Positions 1 through 5,256 of a DNA stretch of 5,256 nucleotides are shown in pieces. The position numbers and the translations under genes are program-made. Location: NCBI GenBank assembly GCA_947174685.1, contig CAMWJY010000077.1, positions 1-5,256 on the forward strand, given 5' to 3'. The notes beneath the pieces are model-generated. The model ran no database searches, had not been told where the DNA came from, and saw only the letters and a program-made list of their open reading frames with translations. This DNA is from an uncultured Mollicutes bacterium (lineage in GTDB: Bacteria > Bacillota_I > Bacilli_A > Acholeplasmatales > Anaeroplasmataceae). Position 1 is the stretch's first letter; the number at the start of each line of letters is the position of its first letter.

Positions 1-353
1 AGATAATAGGTTGCATACCCAAGCTTTCTTAAAGCCAGCTTATCCCCTTCTAGATGCTTAGGATTTTTATAGCCATCCTTTTTGATGTAAGGAAGTCCAT
101 CTGAAGTATCTGGATTTGGCCATCCATAAAGGGAAAAGGATTCATAATCATGAGGATCCTTCACTAAAATTAACTCCTTCTTATAGGTGACACTTTGGAC
201 AGGTATAAGCATTGCCTCTTCCCCTAATTCTATTAAACGCATCAAGGTTTTGGGTTTTAATTTATTTTTTAATTGTTTTAGTTCCTCTTCCTCAAATGCA
301 TATACTGCATTTACAGGATCATGCATATACTCCTCAAAGGTCACTAACATCAT
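1..353 (-). CDS. Alginate-lyase-family polysaccharide lyase, N-terminal part (cut by window edge)
   Basis: This is a 117-codon open frame without a stop that runs off the left edge, so only the N-terminus is seen. Residues 66-98 carry the motif I associate with the alginate lyase family (Pfam Alginate_lyase, an alpha/alpha-toroid lyase fold): a DPHDY segment, then YGWPNP (76-81), GLPY (86-89), DG (93-94) and NP (97-98). A helix starting near GDKLAL follows. Such enzymes cut uronate-containing polysaccharides by beta-elimination. The catalytic residues lie beyond the edge, so activity cannot be judged. The first 60 residues are charged and lack a hydrophobic signal segment, so a cytoplasmic enzyme acting on imported oligosaccharide is likely. 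The frame starts 20 bases inside the upstream gene. The start is uncertain: tandem ATGs at 353 and 350 lie very close to a GGGAAGGA stretch, GTG at 344 has better spacing, and ATG at 326 follows GAGGAG. Heparinase II/III is a related alternative. Confidence 0.7.
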   Translation of the reverse strand, partial: MMLVTFEEYMHDPVNAVYAFEEEELKQLKNKLKPKTLMRLIELGEEAMLIPVQSVTYKKELILVKDPHDYESFSLYGWPNPDTSDGLPYIKKDGYKNPKHLEGDKLALRKLGYATYY

Positions 354-822
354 TCCTTCCCTGTAAAAGATTTAACATGAACTTATATTTGATAAAATAA
401 AATATATAATAGATGAATGTATAGATAAACGCATATCCAAAAGGCTCTACTGGAAATGGAACAGATAATTTATCTAATCCACCGATAAGAATCACCAGTC
501 GATTGATTCCTTCATATAATCCAATCACAATTAAAACGGATAGGAAAACCTCTAAATAGCTATAAACCCATACTTTAACCCTTTGAAAGGATTTCATCTG
601 ACTATATTTTTTTTGCAGGTTTAATCTGGTTTTAAAAATTGCCCTTATAATTGTGTTAGTCAAAATCATATCACAAATGAAATGAGCAATTGGAAGTAAA
701 AGTAGTAAGTCTAAAAAATCATTAGATATGCCACTTCCCCATAAAACCAAATAGCAGACTAACCCTGAAAACCAAAGTCGAACAAGAAAGGCTTTAATCT
801 CTTCCTTGATTGGAAAGTCCAT
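334..822 (-). CDS. Small four-helix membrane protein, unknown family (162 aa)
   Basis: I do not recognise this family. Four hydrophobic stretches are visible near residues 11-29, 35-54, 88-112 and 127-146. The loop between helices 2 and 3 (about 60-85) is strongly basic, with many Lys and Arg. By the positive-inside rule this puts it and both termini in the cytoplasm. The second outer loop holds a proline-rich FPVEPFG segment. There is no enzyme motif and no ABC-permease EAA loop. ATG 822 is well supported: AAAAGGAG at 831-838 sits 8 bases upstream, inside the preceding gene, with a 29-base overlap. It ends in TGA, the only TGA stop in the window, within the start region of the lyase gene. 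Its place between importer and lyase suggests an accessory role in the same uptake system, which is inference. A DUF624/YesL protein, common in such loci, was considered, but I do not see that family's typical N-terminal pattern. Confidence 0.8.
   Translation of the reverse strand: MDFPIKEEIKAFLVRLWFSGLVCYLVLWGSGISNDFLDLLLLLPIAHFICDMILTNTIIRAIFKTRLNLQKKYSQMKSFQRVKVWVYSYLEVFLSVLIVIGLYEGINRLVILIGGLDKLSVPFPVEPFGYAFIYTFIYYIFYFIKYKFMLNLLQGRNDVSDL
354..361 (-). promoter_or_regulatory. Shine-Dalgarno candidate for the lyase gene, with ambiguous start
   Basis: GGGAAGGA abuts ATG 353 directly, lies 3 bases before ATG 350 and 9 bases before an in-frame GTG at 344. The spacing therefore fits GTG 344 best, although ATG 353 or 350 gives the longest product. 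The site lies inside the last codons of the upstream membrane protein gene, so the lyase is probably translated by coupling. Confidence 0.4.
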
Positions 823-1351
823 GTGATCTTCTCCTTTTAATAATCATTTCTGCAAGAAATAAGCCTACTTCTAGGAAGGTTAATATTAATGCAAAAATAA
901 TGAAATTGATTGAATCATCAATTGCATAAACAATCTTGACAGCATCCTCATAGGAATATCCACCACTTAGAGCTGTCTGATAATAGATATCTCCCTGCAT
1001 AATTACAATATAAGTAATCATGGTCGCCGTTGTAATAAGAAATAACAGAATTGAGAATATAAAATATTTCTTCTTTTCTTTAAGTCTCATTAAGCTGACT
1101 GCAGTTAAAATTAAGGCAATCTGATTAATAAAGGTAAATATTGCAACCGTTGAAGATACTTTATAGGCTGCCTCATTATGAATTCTTCCAAAGGCTACCT
1201 GACTTAAAGCATTAATCATCGCTAAAAGCACCATGATTTTCTGTAAGGTAAATCCATCTTTATTATAAATAAGGGTAGATAACTTATGCTTAAGAATGCT
1301 TGCGAATAAAGCCATTTTCTGCTTAAATGTACTTTTAGTATTACTATTCAT
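794..1351 (-). CDS. Small four-helix membrane protein, unknown family (185 aa)
   Basis: The protein has a Lys-rich amphipathic N-terminus (about 1-36), then predicted membrane helices near 37-55, 66-88, 96-118 and 147-171, and a basic IKRRR stretch after the last helix. The inner loop RLKEKKK (89-95) and basic ends give an N-in/C-in topology. The second outer loop (119-146) is acidic and Tyr-rich: D121, Y123, Y124, Y132, Y134, E135, D136, Y142, D145, D146. I cannot assign a family. The open frame extends to GTG 1360, but that GTG is part of an AGAGGTGA Shine-Dalgarno; ATG 1351, 8 bases after its GAGG core, is the better start. It overlaps the ATPase gene by 8 bases and the next gene by 29. 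This coupling suggests it is made together with the importer ATPase and acts at the membrane with it, but no biochemical role is readable. Confidence 0.8.
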   Translation of the reverse strand: MNSNTKSTFKQKMALFASILKHKLSTLIYNKDGFTLQKIMVLLAMINALSQVAFGRIHNEAAYKVSSTVAIFTFINQIALILTAVSLMRLKEKKKYFIFSILLFLITTATMITYIVIMQGDIYYQTALSGGYSYEDAVKIVYAIDDSINFIIFALILTFLEVGLFLAEMIIKRRRSHGLSNQGRD

Positions 1352-2414
1352 TAGAATCACCTCTTATAGCCTTTGATGTTTCTACATCAAATAATATAAT
1401 TTTAGAAGTATTTAATTTAACCTTACATTCCTTGCTGTCAAATACATCTTCTTTTGTATTGATAGCAACGGTTGTTTCTCCAAGCATTCCATGAACAATA
1501 GATTTAGCACCTAAATACTCTACATAATCCACTTCTACTTTGAAATCCTCTTTTTCTTTTACTATAGATACATTTTCAGAACGAATTCCTAAAAGTACAT
1601 TTGGATTAGTAACATTTTTATATTCTGGTAAGGAAATAGAGAAAAACTCATTTTCAAAGCATCCATTTTCAATCTTACCTGGAATTAAATTGATTTGAGG
1701 TGTTCCTAAAAAGGTTGCTGCAAATAGAGTTTCTGGATGATTGTATACATGATTAGGAGCTCCAACCTGCTCAATCACACCATTATTCATCAAAACAATT
1801 TTAGTTGCCATAGTCATTGCCTCAACCTGGTCATGACTTACATAAATAATCGTTTGATTATATTTTCTCCAAAGCTCTATAATTTCTACACGCATATCTC
1901 CTCTAAGCTTTGCATCTAGGTTAGATAGAGGCTCATCCATCAAAAATAGCTTTGCATCTCTGGCAATTGTTCTACCTAAGGCAACTCTTTGTCTTTGTCC
2001 ACCAGATAATTGGGTAGGTTTTCTTTTTAACTGATCATCACTGATTTCTACAATCTTAGAAGCATTCATTACTTTTTCATGAACTGTTCTTCTGTTCTTT
2101 TTTCTCACCAGTAAAGAAAAACCAATATTGTCATATACACTCATATGTGGGTATAAGGCATAATTTTGAAATACCATCGCTATATCTCTATCCTTAGGAG
2201 AAAACTGATTGATTTTTTTATCCTCTAAAATCATTTCTCCTTCTGTGATAGATTCCAAGCCTGAAATCATTCTTAGCATTGTAGATTTTCCACAGCCAGA
2301 AGGACCAACAATAACAACAAAGTCATGCTGATCTACCTCTAAATTAAAATCCTTAACTGCGCAAAAGCCATTGGGATATACCTTGTCGACATGTTTAATT
2401 GATAAATAAGACAT
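1344..2414 (-). CDS. Sugar ABC importer ATP-binding protein (UgpC/MsmK/MalK/AlgS type, 356 aa)
   Basis: This is the ATPase that powers uptake through the two permeases, working as a dimer on the inner face of the membrane. All nucleotide-binding motifs are intact: A-loop Tyr13, Walker A GPSGCGKST (37-45), Q-loop Gln83 in VFQNYALYPHM, signature LSGGQ (136-140), Walker B LFLMDEP with Glu161, D-loop SNLD (164-167) and H-loop His194 in VSHD. Residues from about 235 to 345 form the extra C-terminal OB/TOBE-like domain typical of MalK/UgpC-type importers, and 356 residues is a normal length. Start ATG 2414 follows GGAAGGGG (2421-2428) at 6 bases and lies 1 base past the preceding stop. LplB/YtcP importers in Bacillota often lack their own ATPase and borrow a shared MsmX; here it is encoded within the operon, as in the Sphingomonas AlgM1-AlgM2-AlgS system. 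Substrate specificity cannot be read from an ATPase. Confidence 0.95.
   Translation of the reverse strand: MSYLSIKHVDKVYPNGFCAVKDFNLEVDQHDFVVIVGPSGCGKSTMLRMISGLESITEGEMILEDKKINQFSPKDRDIAMVFQNYALYPHMSVYDNIGFSLLVRKKNRRTVHEKVMNASKIVEISDDQLKRKPTQLSGGQRQRVALGRTIARDAKLFLMDEPLSNLDAKLRGDMRVEIIELWRKYNQTIIYVSHDQVEAMTMATKIVLMNNGVIEQVGAPNHVYNHPETLFAATFLGTPQINLIPGKIENGCFENEFFSISLPEYKNVTNPNVLLGIRSENVSIVKEKEDFKVEVDYVEYLGAKSIVHGMLGETTVAINTKEDVFDSKECKVKLNTSKIILFDVETSKAIRGDSNE
1357..1364 (-). promoter_or_regulatory. Shine-Dalgarno deciding the start at ATG 1351
   Basis: AGAGGTGA lies within the last codons of the ATPase gene, with 8 bases between its GAGG core and ATG 1351. The alternative GTG start at 1360-1358 is embedded in this site and has no good ribosome binding site of its own. 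Confidence 0.7.
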
Positions 2415-2415
2415 T

Positions 2416-2832
2416 TTATACCCCTTCCTTCTTTATATAATTTGCTCTAAAAATACTTTTGATTAGACTTGATATTCCTGCATATATTGCAAGAACTCCT
2501 GTAATCACATATAAAACTATATTAAAGATAGTATTTGTATGCTCTGGCAAGAAGGCGATGTGTAGTAACTGAAACACTCCAACACCAATAACAACATATG
2601 ACCACTGTTTATGATACTTCTTTACCTGCTCTGCTGCTAAAAACATCACAAGCGTTAATATAATATTAAATAAATCATAGATGAATATTCGAATCGTATA
2701 TTCCATTAAGGAAGTGGATCTGATTGTCAATACTGTATTTAAAATTATAAATAGCATCAACCAGAAGAAATCAATGACATTTGGTTTGAAAACAGAAATT
2801 TCTTGATCAATATAATCTTTTTTCCTAAACAA
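2416..2832 (-). CDS. Small four-helix membrane protein, unknown family (138 aa, TTG start)
   Basis: Four hydrophobic segments are visible near residues 18-37, 46-67, 77-94 and 102-123, counted from the TTG start. A basic inner loop (KKYHK, 71-75) and basic ends (FRKK at the N-terminus, YIKK near the C-terminus) put both termini inside; the outer loops are short. There is no motif I recognise. The open frame extends to TTG 2886, but that start would overlap the previous gene by 62 bases. TTG 2832 lies 8 bases after the GAGG of GAGGTGA and overlaps the previous stop by 8 bases, matching the arrangement of the gene starting at 1351. GTG 2841, preceded by AAGGA, is a second candidate, giving 141 residues. 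The ATPase gene follows after 1 base. Being wedged between permease and ATPase genes suggests an accessory subunit or a coupled membrane function, which is inference. Confidence 0.72.
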   Translation of the reverse strand: MFRKKDYIDQEISVFKPNVIDFFWLMLFIILNTVLTIRSTSLMEYTIRIFIYDLFNIILTLVMFLAAEQVKKYHKQWSYVVIGVGVFQLLHIAFLPEHTNTIFNIVLYVITGVLAIYAGISSLIKSIFRANYIKKEGV

Positions 2833-3352
2833 ATGCCTCACCTCTTCCTTTAAGGAATTTCTGAAATCCAAAGCTATAAATTCCAATAGAAATCACATTA
2901 ACCACAGCAATTCCAATAGAGCTAAACCCTAGAAATATTGGAAAGAATGGATTTGCAGAAAAGCCTTCTAGCTTGGATAATCCAGTATAATCGTAGGAAC
3001 TATAAAAGCTTGTTATGCTCTGCATATTCACCATGATTAAAATTCCTAATACAACTCCTGCTAAAAGTATTACAACATAGATTGGAAATGTAACAAAGGT
3101 TGGATAATATTTTTTAGGCTGACATACCCATAAAACAACGAATAAAACAACAAGTACTAACGCATAGATAAATATCGTTTGATTATACGCTTGGAACTCC
3201 GTTGTATAATAATTGACTAACTCTTCATTTCCATAAAGGAAGGTATTGTAATAAGAGGTTGAAAATACGATTGTTGCTGCAAAGAGTAAAAATGTAAATA
3301 CTGTAAACACAATAAATGCATACTTCTGTAATTTTAAAACACTAATTTTCAT
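2825..3352 (-). CDS. Small four-helix membrane protein with aromatic outer loops, unknown family (175 aa)
   Basis: Predicted helices lie near residues 11-31, 58-76, 86-107 and 137-160. Lysines before helix 1, the KK at 80-81 between helices 2 and 3, and the basic C-terminal QKFLKGR place the termini and middle loop in the cytoplasm. The two outer loops are polar, poor in basic residues and rich in aromatics: Y34, Y35, F38, Y40, Y48, Y49, F53, Y56 in the first, and F116, Y117, Y120, Y122 in the second. Such surfaces can contact sugars, but that is conjecture; I assign no family. ATG 3352 shares one base with the TAA of the YtcP-type permease gene (TAATG), so translation is coupled. GGAGGTG about 10 bases upstream, within the permease's last codons, serves as ribosome binding site. 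It overlaps the next gene by 8 bases. Confidence 0.82.
   Translation of the reverse strand: MKISVLKLQKYAFIVFTVFTFLLFAATIVFSTSYYNTFLYGNEELVNYYTTEFQAYNQTIFIYALVLVVLFVVLWVCQPKKYYPTFVTFPIYVVILLAGVVLGILIMVNMQSITSFYSSYDYTGLSKLEGFSANPFFPIFLGFSSIGIAVVNVISIGIYSFGFQKFLKGRGEAFV
2838..2844 (-). promoter_or_regulatory. Shine-Dalgarno supporting the TTG start at 2832
   Basis: GAGGTGA sits in the 3' end of the upstream gene, with 8 bases between GAGG and TTG 2832. No ATG is available in this frame near the overlap, so a TTG (or GTG 2841) start is required. Confidence 0.55.
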
Positions 3353-4227
3353 TACCCTTTTACACCTCCTACTGTTACACCCTTTTCAAAGTATTTTGAA
3401 ATGTATGGGTAAATAATCAATATCGGAATGATTGAGCATATTAGTATTGCATACACATAGGATTGTGCTGCAAAGGTAACATTCGAAGGCATTGAGCTAA
3501 CTAAGCTTTCATATCCATCAATTAAGGTTCTCATATAAACCTGTAAAGGAGAATCAATCTGATCCTTTACAAGCATCATATTCCAGAAATAACCATTCCA
3601 TCTTGCTGTAGCATAGAACAGTGTAACCGTAGCAACAGCTGATTTTGACATAGGAAGGTAAACTCTAGTAAATATTTGAACCTCACTAGCACCATCTATT
3701 CTTGCTGCTTCTTCTATTTCAGATGGAATAGATTCGAAATAAGACCTCAATAATATTACGTTATAGGCTGTAGCACCAAAGGCAATAATCATACCCCATT
3801 TTGAAGATAAACCAAAGGCTTTAAATACATTGGTATAATTCAAATAGGTTGGTACTATACCAGCACTAAACCACATTGTAAATACAATGACAAAGTTAAA
3901 CTGTTTCCTAAATAATAATCTTCTTTTTGAAAGTGCATAAGCACCTATACTTGAAATAAACATACTCCACATTGTACCAAACAAGGTATAAAATATGGTA
4001 TTAGAGTAAGCTACCCAAAATGAGTTATCATTATATAATTTCTTATAGGTATCAAATTGAATATCTACAGGAAATAACGTCACTAAACCTGATTCGTATG
4101 CTAGCTTTCCACTAATGGAAGCTGAAAATGCATATACAATAGGGTATAAGGCTATTATGGCAAGGCAAGTTGTCAATAAATAGGCAATAACTTTGAAAAT
4201 AATTTCTCCACGATTTAATCGTCCCAT
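3352..4227 (-). CDS. ytcP: Carbohydrate ABC importer permease, YtcP/AraQ type (291 aa)
   Basis: This is the second membrane permease of a sugar importer (MalG-like, COG0395 class). It should pair with the LplB-type protein encoded just upstream to form the translocation pore. Six hydrophobic segments are expected, including those near 10-33, 74-97, 110-127, 144-162, 197-212 and 258-277. The ATPase-docking EAA loop is intact: EEAARIDGA (172-180) followed by LP at 191-192. A conserved WN pair (210-211) follows, and the C-terminus YFEKGVTVGGVKG is typical of YtcP proteins; length is normal for the family. Start ATG 4227 follows GGAGGAGG (4233-4240) at 5 bases, and 12 bases separate it from the previous stop. 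Relatives carry rhamnogalacturonan, alginate or glycosaminoglycan fragments; the exact substrate is not readable from this protein. Confidence 0.95.
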   Translation of the reverse strand: MGRLNRGEIIFKVIAYLLTTCLAIIALYPIVYAFSASISGKLAYESGLVTLFPVDIQFDTYKKLYNDNSFWVAYSNTIFYTLFGTMWSMFISSIGAYALSKRRLLFRKQFNFVIVFTMWFSAGIVPTYLNYTNVFKAFGLSSKWGMIIAFGATAYNVILLRSYFESIPSEIEEAARIDGASEVQIFTRVYLPMSKSAVATVTLFYATARWNGYFWNMMLVKDQIDSPLQVYMRTLIDGYESLVSSMPSNVTFAAQSYVYAILICSIIPILIIYPYISKYFEKGVTVGGVKG

Positions 4228-4239
4228 TTTAACCTCCTC

Positions 4240-5196
4240 CTACCATAATGATGTGTTGCTAACCTTACGTCCTATAAAGTTAGCTCCAATTACCAATACA
4301 AATCCTAAAACTGCATTAAACATACCTGAAGCAGTACCTAAAGAGGTATTTCCTTCTTCTACACCAATACGATATACAAAGGATGAAATAACATCCGCAC
4401 TTTCATAGGTTTTTTTATTGTACAATAATATAATTCTCTCGTATCCTACATTTAGCATTCTACCAATTTTCATTATGAGCATTACAGTAATCATTGGAGC
4501 TATTGAAGGCAAGGTGACATATCTTACCTCTTGTAGTTTACTTCCGCCATCTACTTTTAAAGCCTCATACATAACTGGAGATACTCCCATAACAGCGGCA
4601 AAATATACGATACTGCTATATCCGCTTTCCTTCCATAATCCCGTTATGATATAAAGTGGTTTGAAATACTCCGGCGAATCTAAAATCTTAACATCCTTTG
4701 GAATAATCTTTAGCACATAAAGCATATTTGCTATAACTCCTGTTGAGGTAGTAGATTTATAAACTAAAAATATAACCAATCCTGTAATCGTAACCTCACT
4801 GATGAAATGAGGTAAATAGGAAGCTGTCTGGACAACCTTTCTATAAATATCGTTGCCCACCTCACTAAAAAATATCGCGAGTATAATCGGAAAAGGAAAT
4901 CCAAAAACCAGATTATAAATACTTATTTGAAAAGTATTTCTAAATGCTCTCCAGAATTGACTCTCAAAATTTCCAAACATCAAATCATAAAACTTTGAAG
5001 CACCTATAAAATCAGAACCCATAATTCCACTTGAAGGGTCATAATCCTTGAAGGCTAAAAGTAAGCCACCCATTGGAAGATACTGAAATATAATATACCA
5101 AAGAATTAAAATACCGATGAAAATGTAAAGAACATAATCCTGTTTAAGTTTTCTAAAAATCAGCTTAGTTTCTGATCGTTTTCTAAAACCTTCCAT
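4240..5196 (-). CDS. lplB: ABC importer permease, LplB type (318 aa)
   Basis: This is the first permease of the importer (COG4209, LplB/AlgM1 class), forming a heterodimer with the YtcP-type protein. The N-terminal signature is clear: a hydrophobic helix (21-40), then QYLPMGGLLLAFKDYDP (38-54), GIMGS (57-61) and FIG, matching the conserved LplB pattern of IPMYG, AFKDYNP and GSPWVG. The EAA cytoplasmic loop is present but slightly off consensus: YEALKVDGGS (210-219) with LP at 229-230, where most relatives have EAA...DGA. The protein has the usual six-helix permease content and length. Start ATG 5196 is preceded by an excellent Shine-Dalgarno, GAGGAGG (5204-5210), at 7 bases. It is the first complete gene of the visible operon. 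LplB-type importers need a lipoprotein binding protein, which is not in the window and may be encoded just upstream or beyond the lyase. Confidence 0.95.
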   Translation of the reverse strand: MEGFRKRSETKLIFRKLKQDYVLYIFIGILILWYIIFQYLPMGGLLLAFKDYDPSSGIMGSDFIGASKFYDLMFGNFESQFWRAFRNTFQISIYNLVFGFPFPIILAIFFSEVGNDIYRKVVQTASYLPHFISEVTITGLVIFLVYKSTTSTGVIANMLYVLKIIPKDVKILDSPEYFKPLYIITGLWKESGYSSIVYFAAVMGVSPVMYEALKVDGGSKLQEVRYVTLPSIAPMITVMLIMKIGRMLNVGYERIILLYNKKTYESADVISSFVYRIGVEEGNTSLGTASGMFNAVLGFVLVIGANFIGRKVSNTSLW

Positions 5197-5256
5197 TTTT
5201 CATCCTCCTCTTCTTGAATCATTTTTAAATGGTTTTTTACATTAACAATTAAATTG
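5197..5256 (-). other. Upstream edge: leader, or possible 3' end of a preceding gene
   Basis: These 60 bases hold the LplB ribosome binding site and AT-rich sequence. I find no convincing -35/-10 pair with proper spacing and no cre-like operator. One minus-strand frame stays open from the edge to a TGA ending at 5160, which would place the tail of an upstream gene overlapping the permease start by 37 bases. The open stretch is only about 30 codons, so this is weak evidence. Either reading means the operon start is not resolved here. Confidence 0.25.

Noticed and set aside
334..336. Possible use of TGA as Trp (mollicute code 4)
   Set aside because: Trp codons in the window's proteins are TGG, and reading through this TGA would run deep into the lyase gene in another frame. 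The standard bacterial code fits better.
212..400. Plus-strand open frame of 62 codons
   Set aside because: It lies antisense to the lyase and the adjacent membrane protein gene, has no visible ribosome binding site, and encodes low-complexity hydrophobic sequence mirroring the real genes.
334..3352. Small membrane proteins as ECF transporter S-components or extra ABC permeases
   Set aside because: They have four rather than about six helices, no EAA loop and no known S-component motif, and the ATPase is of the MalK/UgpC type with the C-terminal regulatory domain, not the ECF type.
4210..4222. Inverted repeat ACGATT-T-AATCGT near the YtcP start, as an operator or hairpin
   Set aside because: The arms are only 6 bases with a 1-base centre, so no stable RNA hairpin can form, and it encodes codons 2-6 of the permease. 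Chance occurrence in AT-rich sequence is the simpler reading.
4193..4654. Plus-strand open frames at 4193-4408 and 4418-4654, and a similar one at 1737-1919
   Set aside because: All are antisense to clearly recognisable ABC transporter genes with intact motifs; they show no recognisable domain or ribosome binding site.
1..5256. CRISPR array, insertion sequence, tRNA, rRNA, riboswitch or terminator
   Set aside because: Coding sequence fills nearly the whole window. No direct repeats with regular spacing, no transposase motifs and no stem-loop followed by a T-run were seen between genes.

Overview
The window is a single minus-strand operon from a low-GC Bacillota-type bacterium. It has AT-rich coding, strong GGAGG-type Shine-Dalgarno (SD) sequences and very tight gene packing. 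It uses the standard bacterial code: TGA ends the gene at 334-822 and Trp is TGG, which argues against code-4 mollicutes. The lineage cannot be fixed further; an Erysipelotrichia, Bacilli or deep Tenericutes relative would all fit.

In transcription order, from right to left, it holds: an LplB-type ABC permease (4240-5196); a YtcP/AraQ-type ABC permease (3352-4227); two small four-helix membrane proteins I do not recognise (2825-3352 and 2416-2832); a UgpC/MsmK/MalK-type sugar-importer ATPase (1344-2414); two more unrecognised small four-helix membrane proteins (794-1351 and 334-822); and the 5' part of an alginate-lyase-family gene (1-353) that runs off the left edge. The only upstream sequence is about 60 bases at the right edge. 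No terminator or clear promoter is visible, so both operon ends lie outside the window.

The likely job is uptake of a complex, probably acidic, oligosaccharide through an importer with its own ATPase. Cytoplasmic cleavage by the lyase would follow, since its N-terminus shows no signal peptide. The layout recalls the Sphingomonas AlgM1-AlgM2-AlgS alginate importer with intracellular lyases, and the LplB/YtcP systems for rhamnogalacturonan or glycosaminoglycan fragments. The substrate is inference. No substrate-binding protein lies in the window, although this importer class needs one.

The unusual part is the set of four small membrane proteins, two on each side of the ATPase gene. All are predicted to have four helices with both ends in the cytoplasm, and I can assign none to a family. 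They are translationally coupled to the transporter genes. Two start sites are better placed inside the longest open frames: TTG at 2832 and ATG at 1351, each overlapping the preceding stop by 8 bases.
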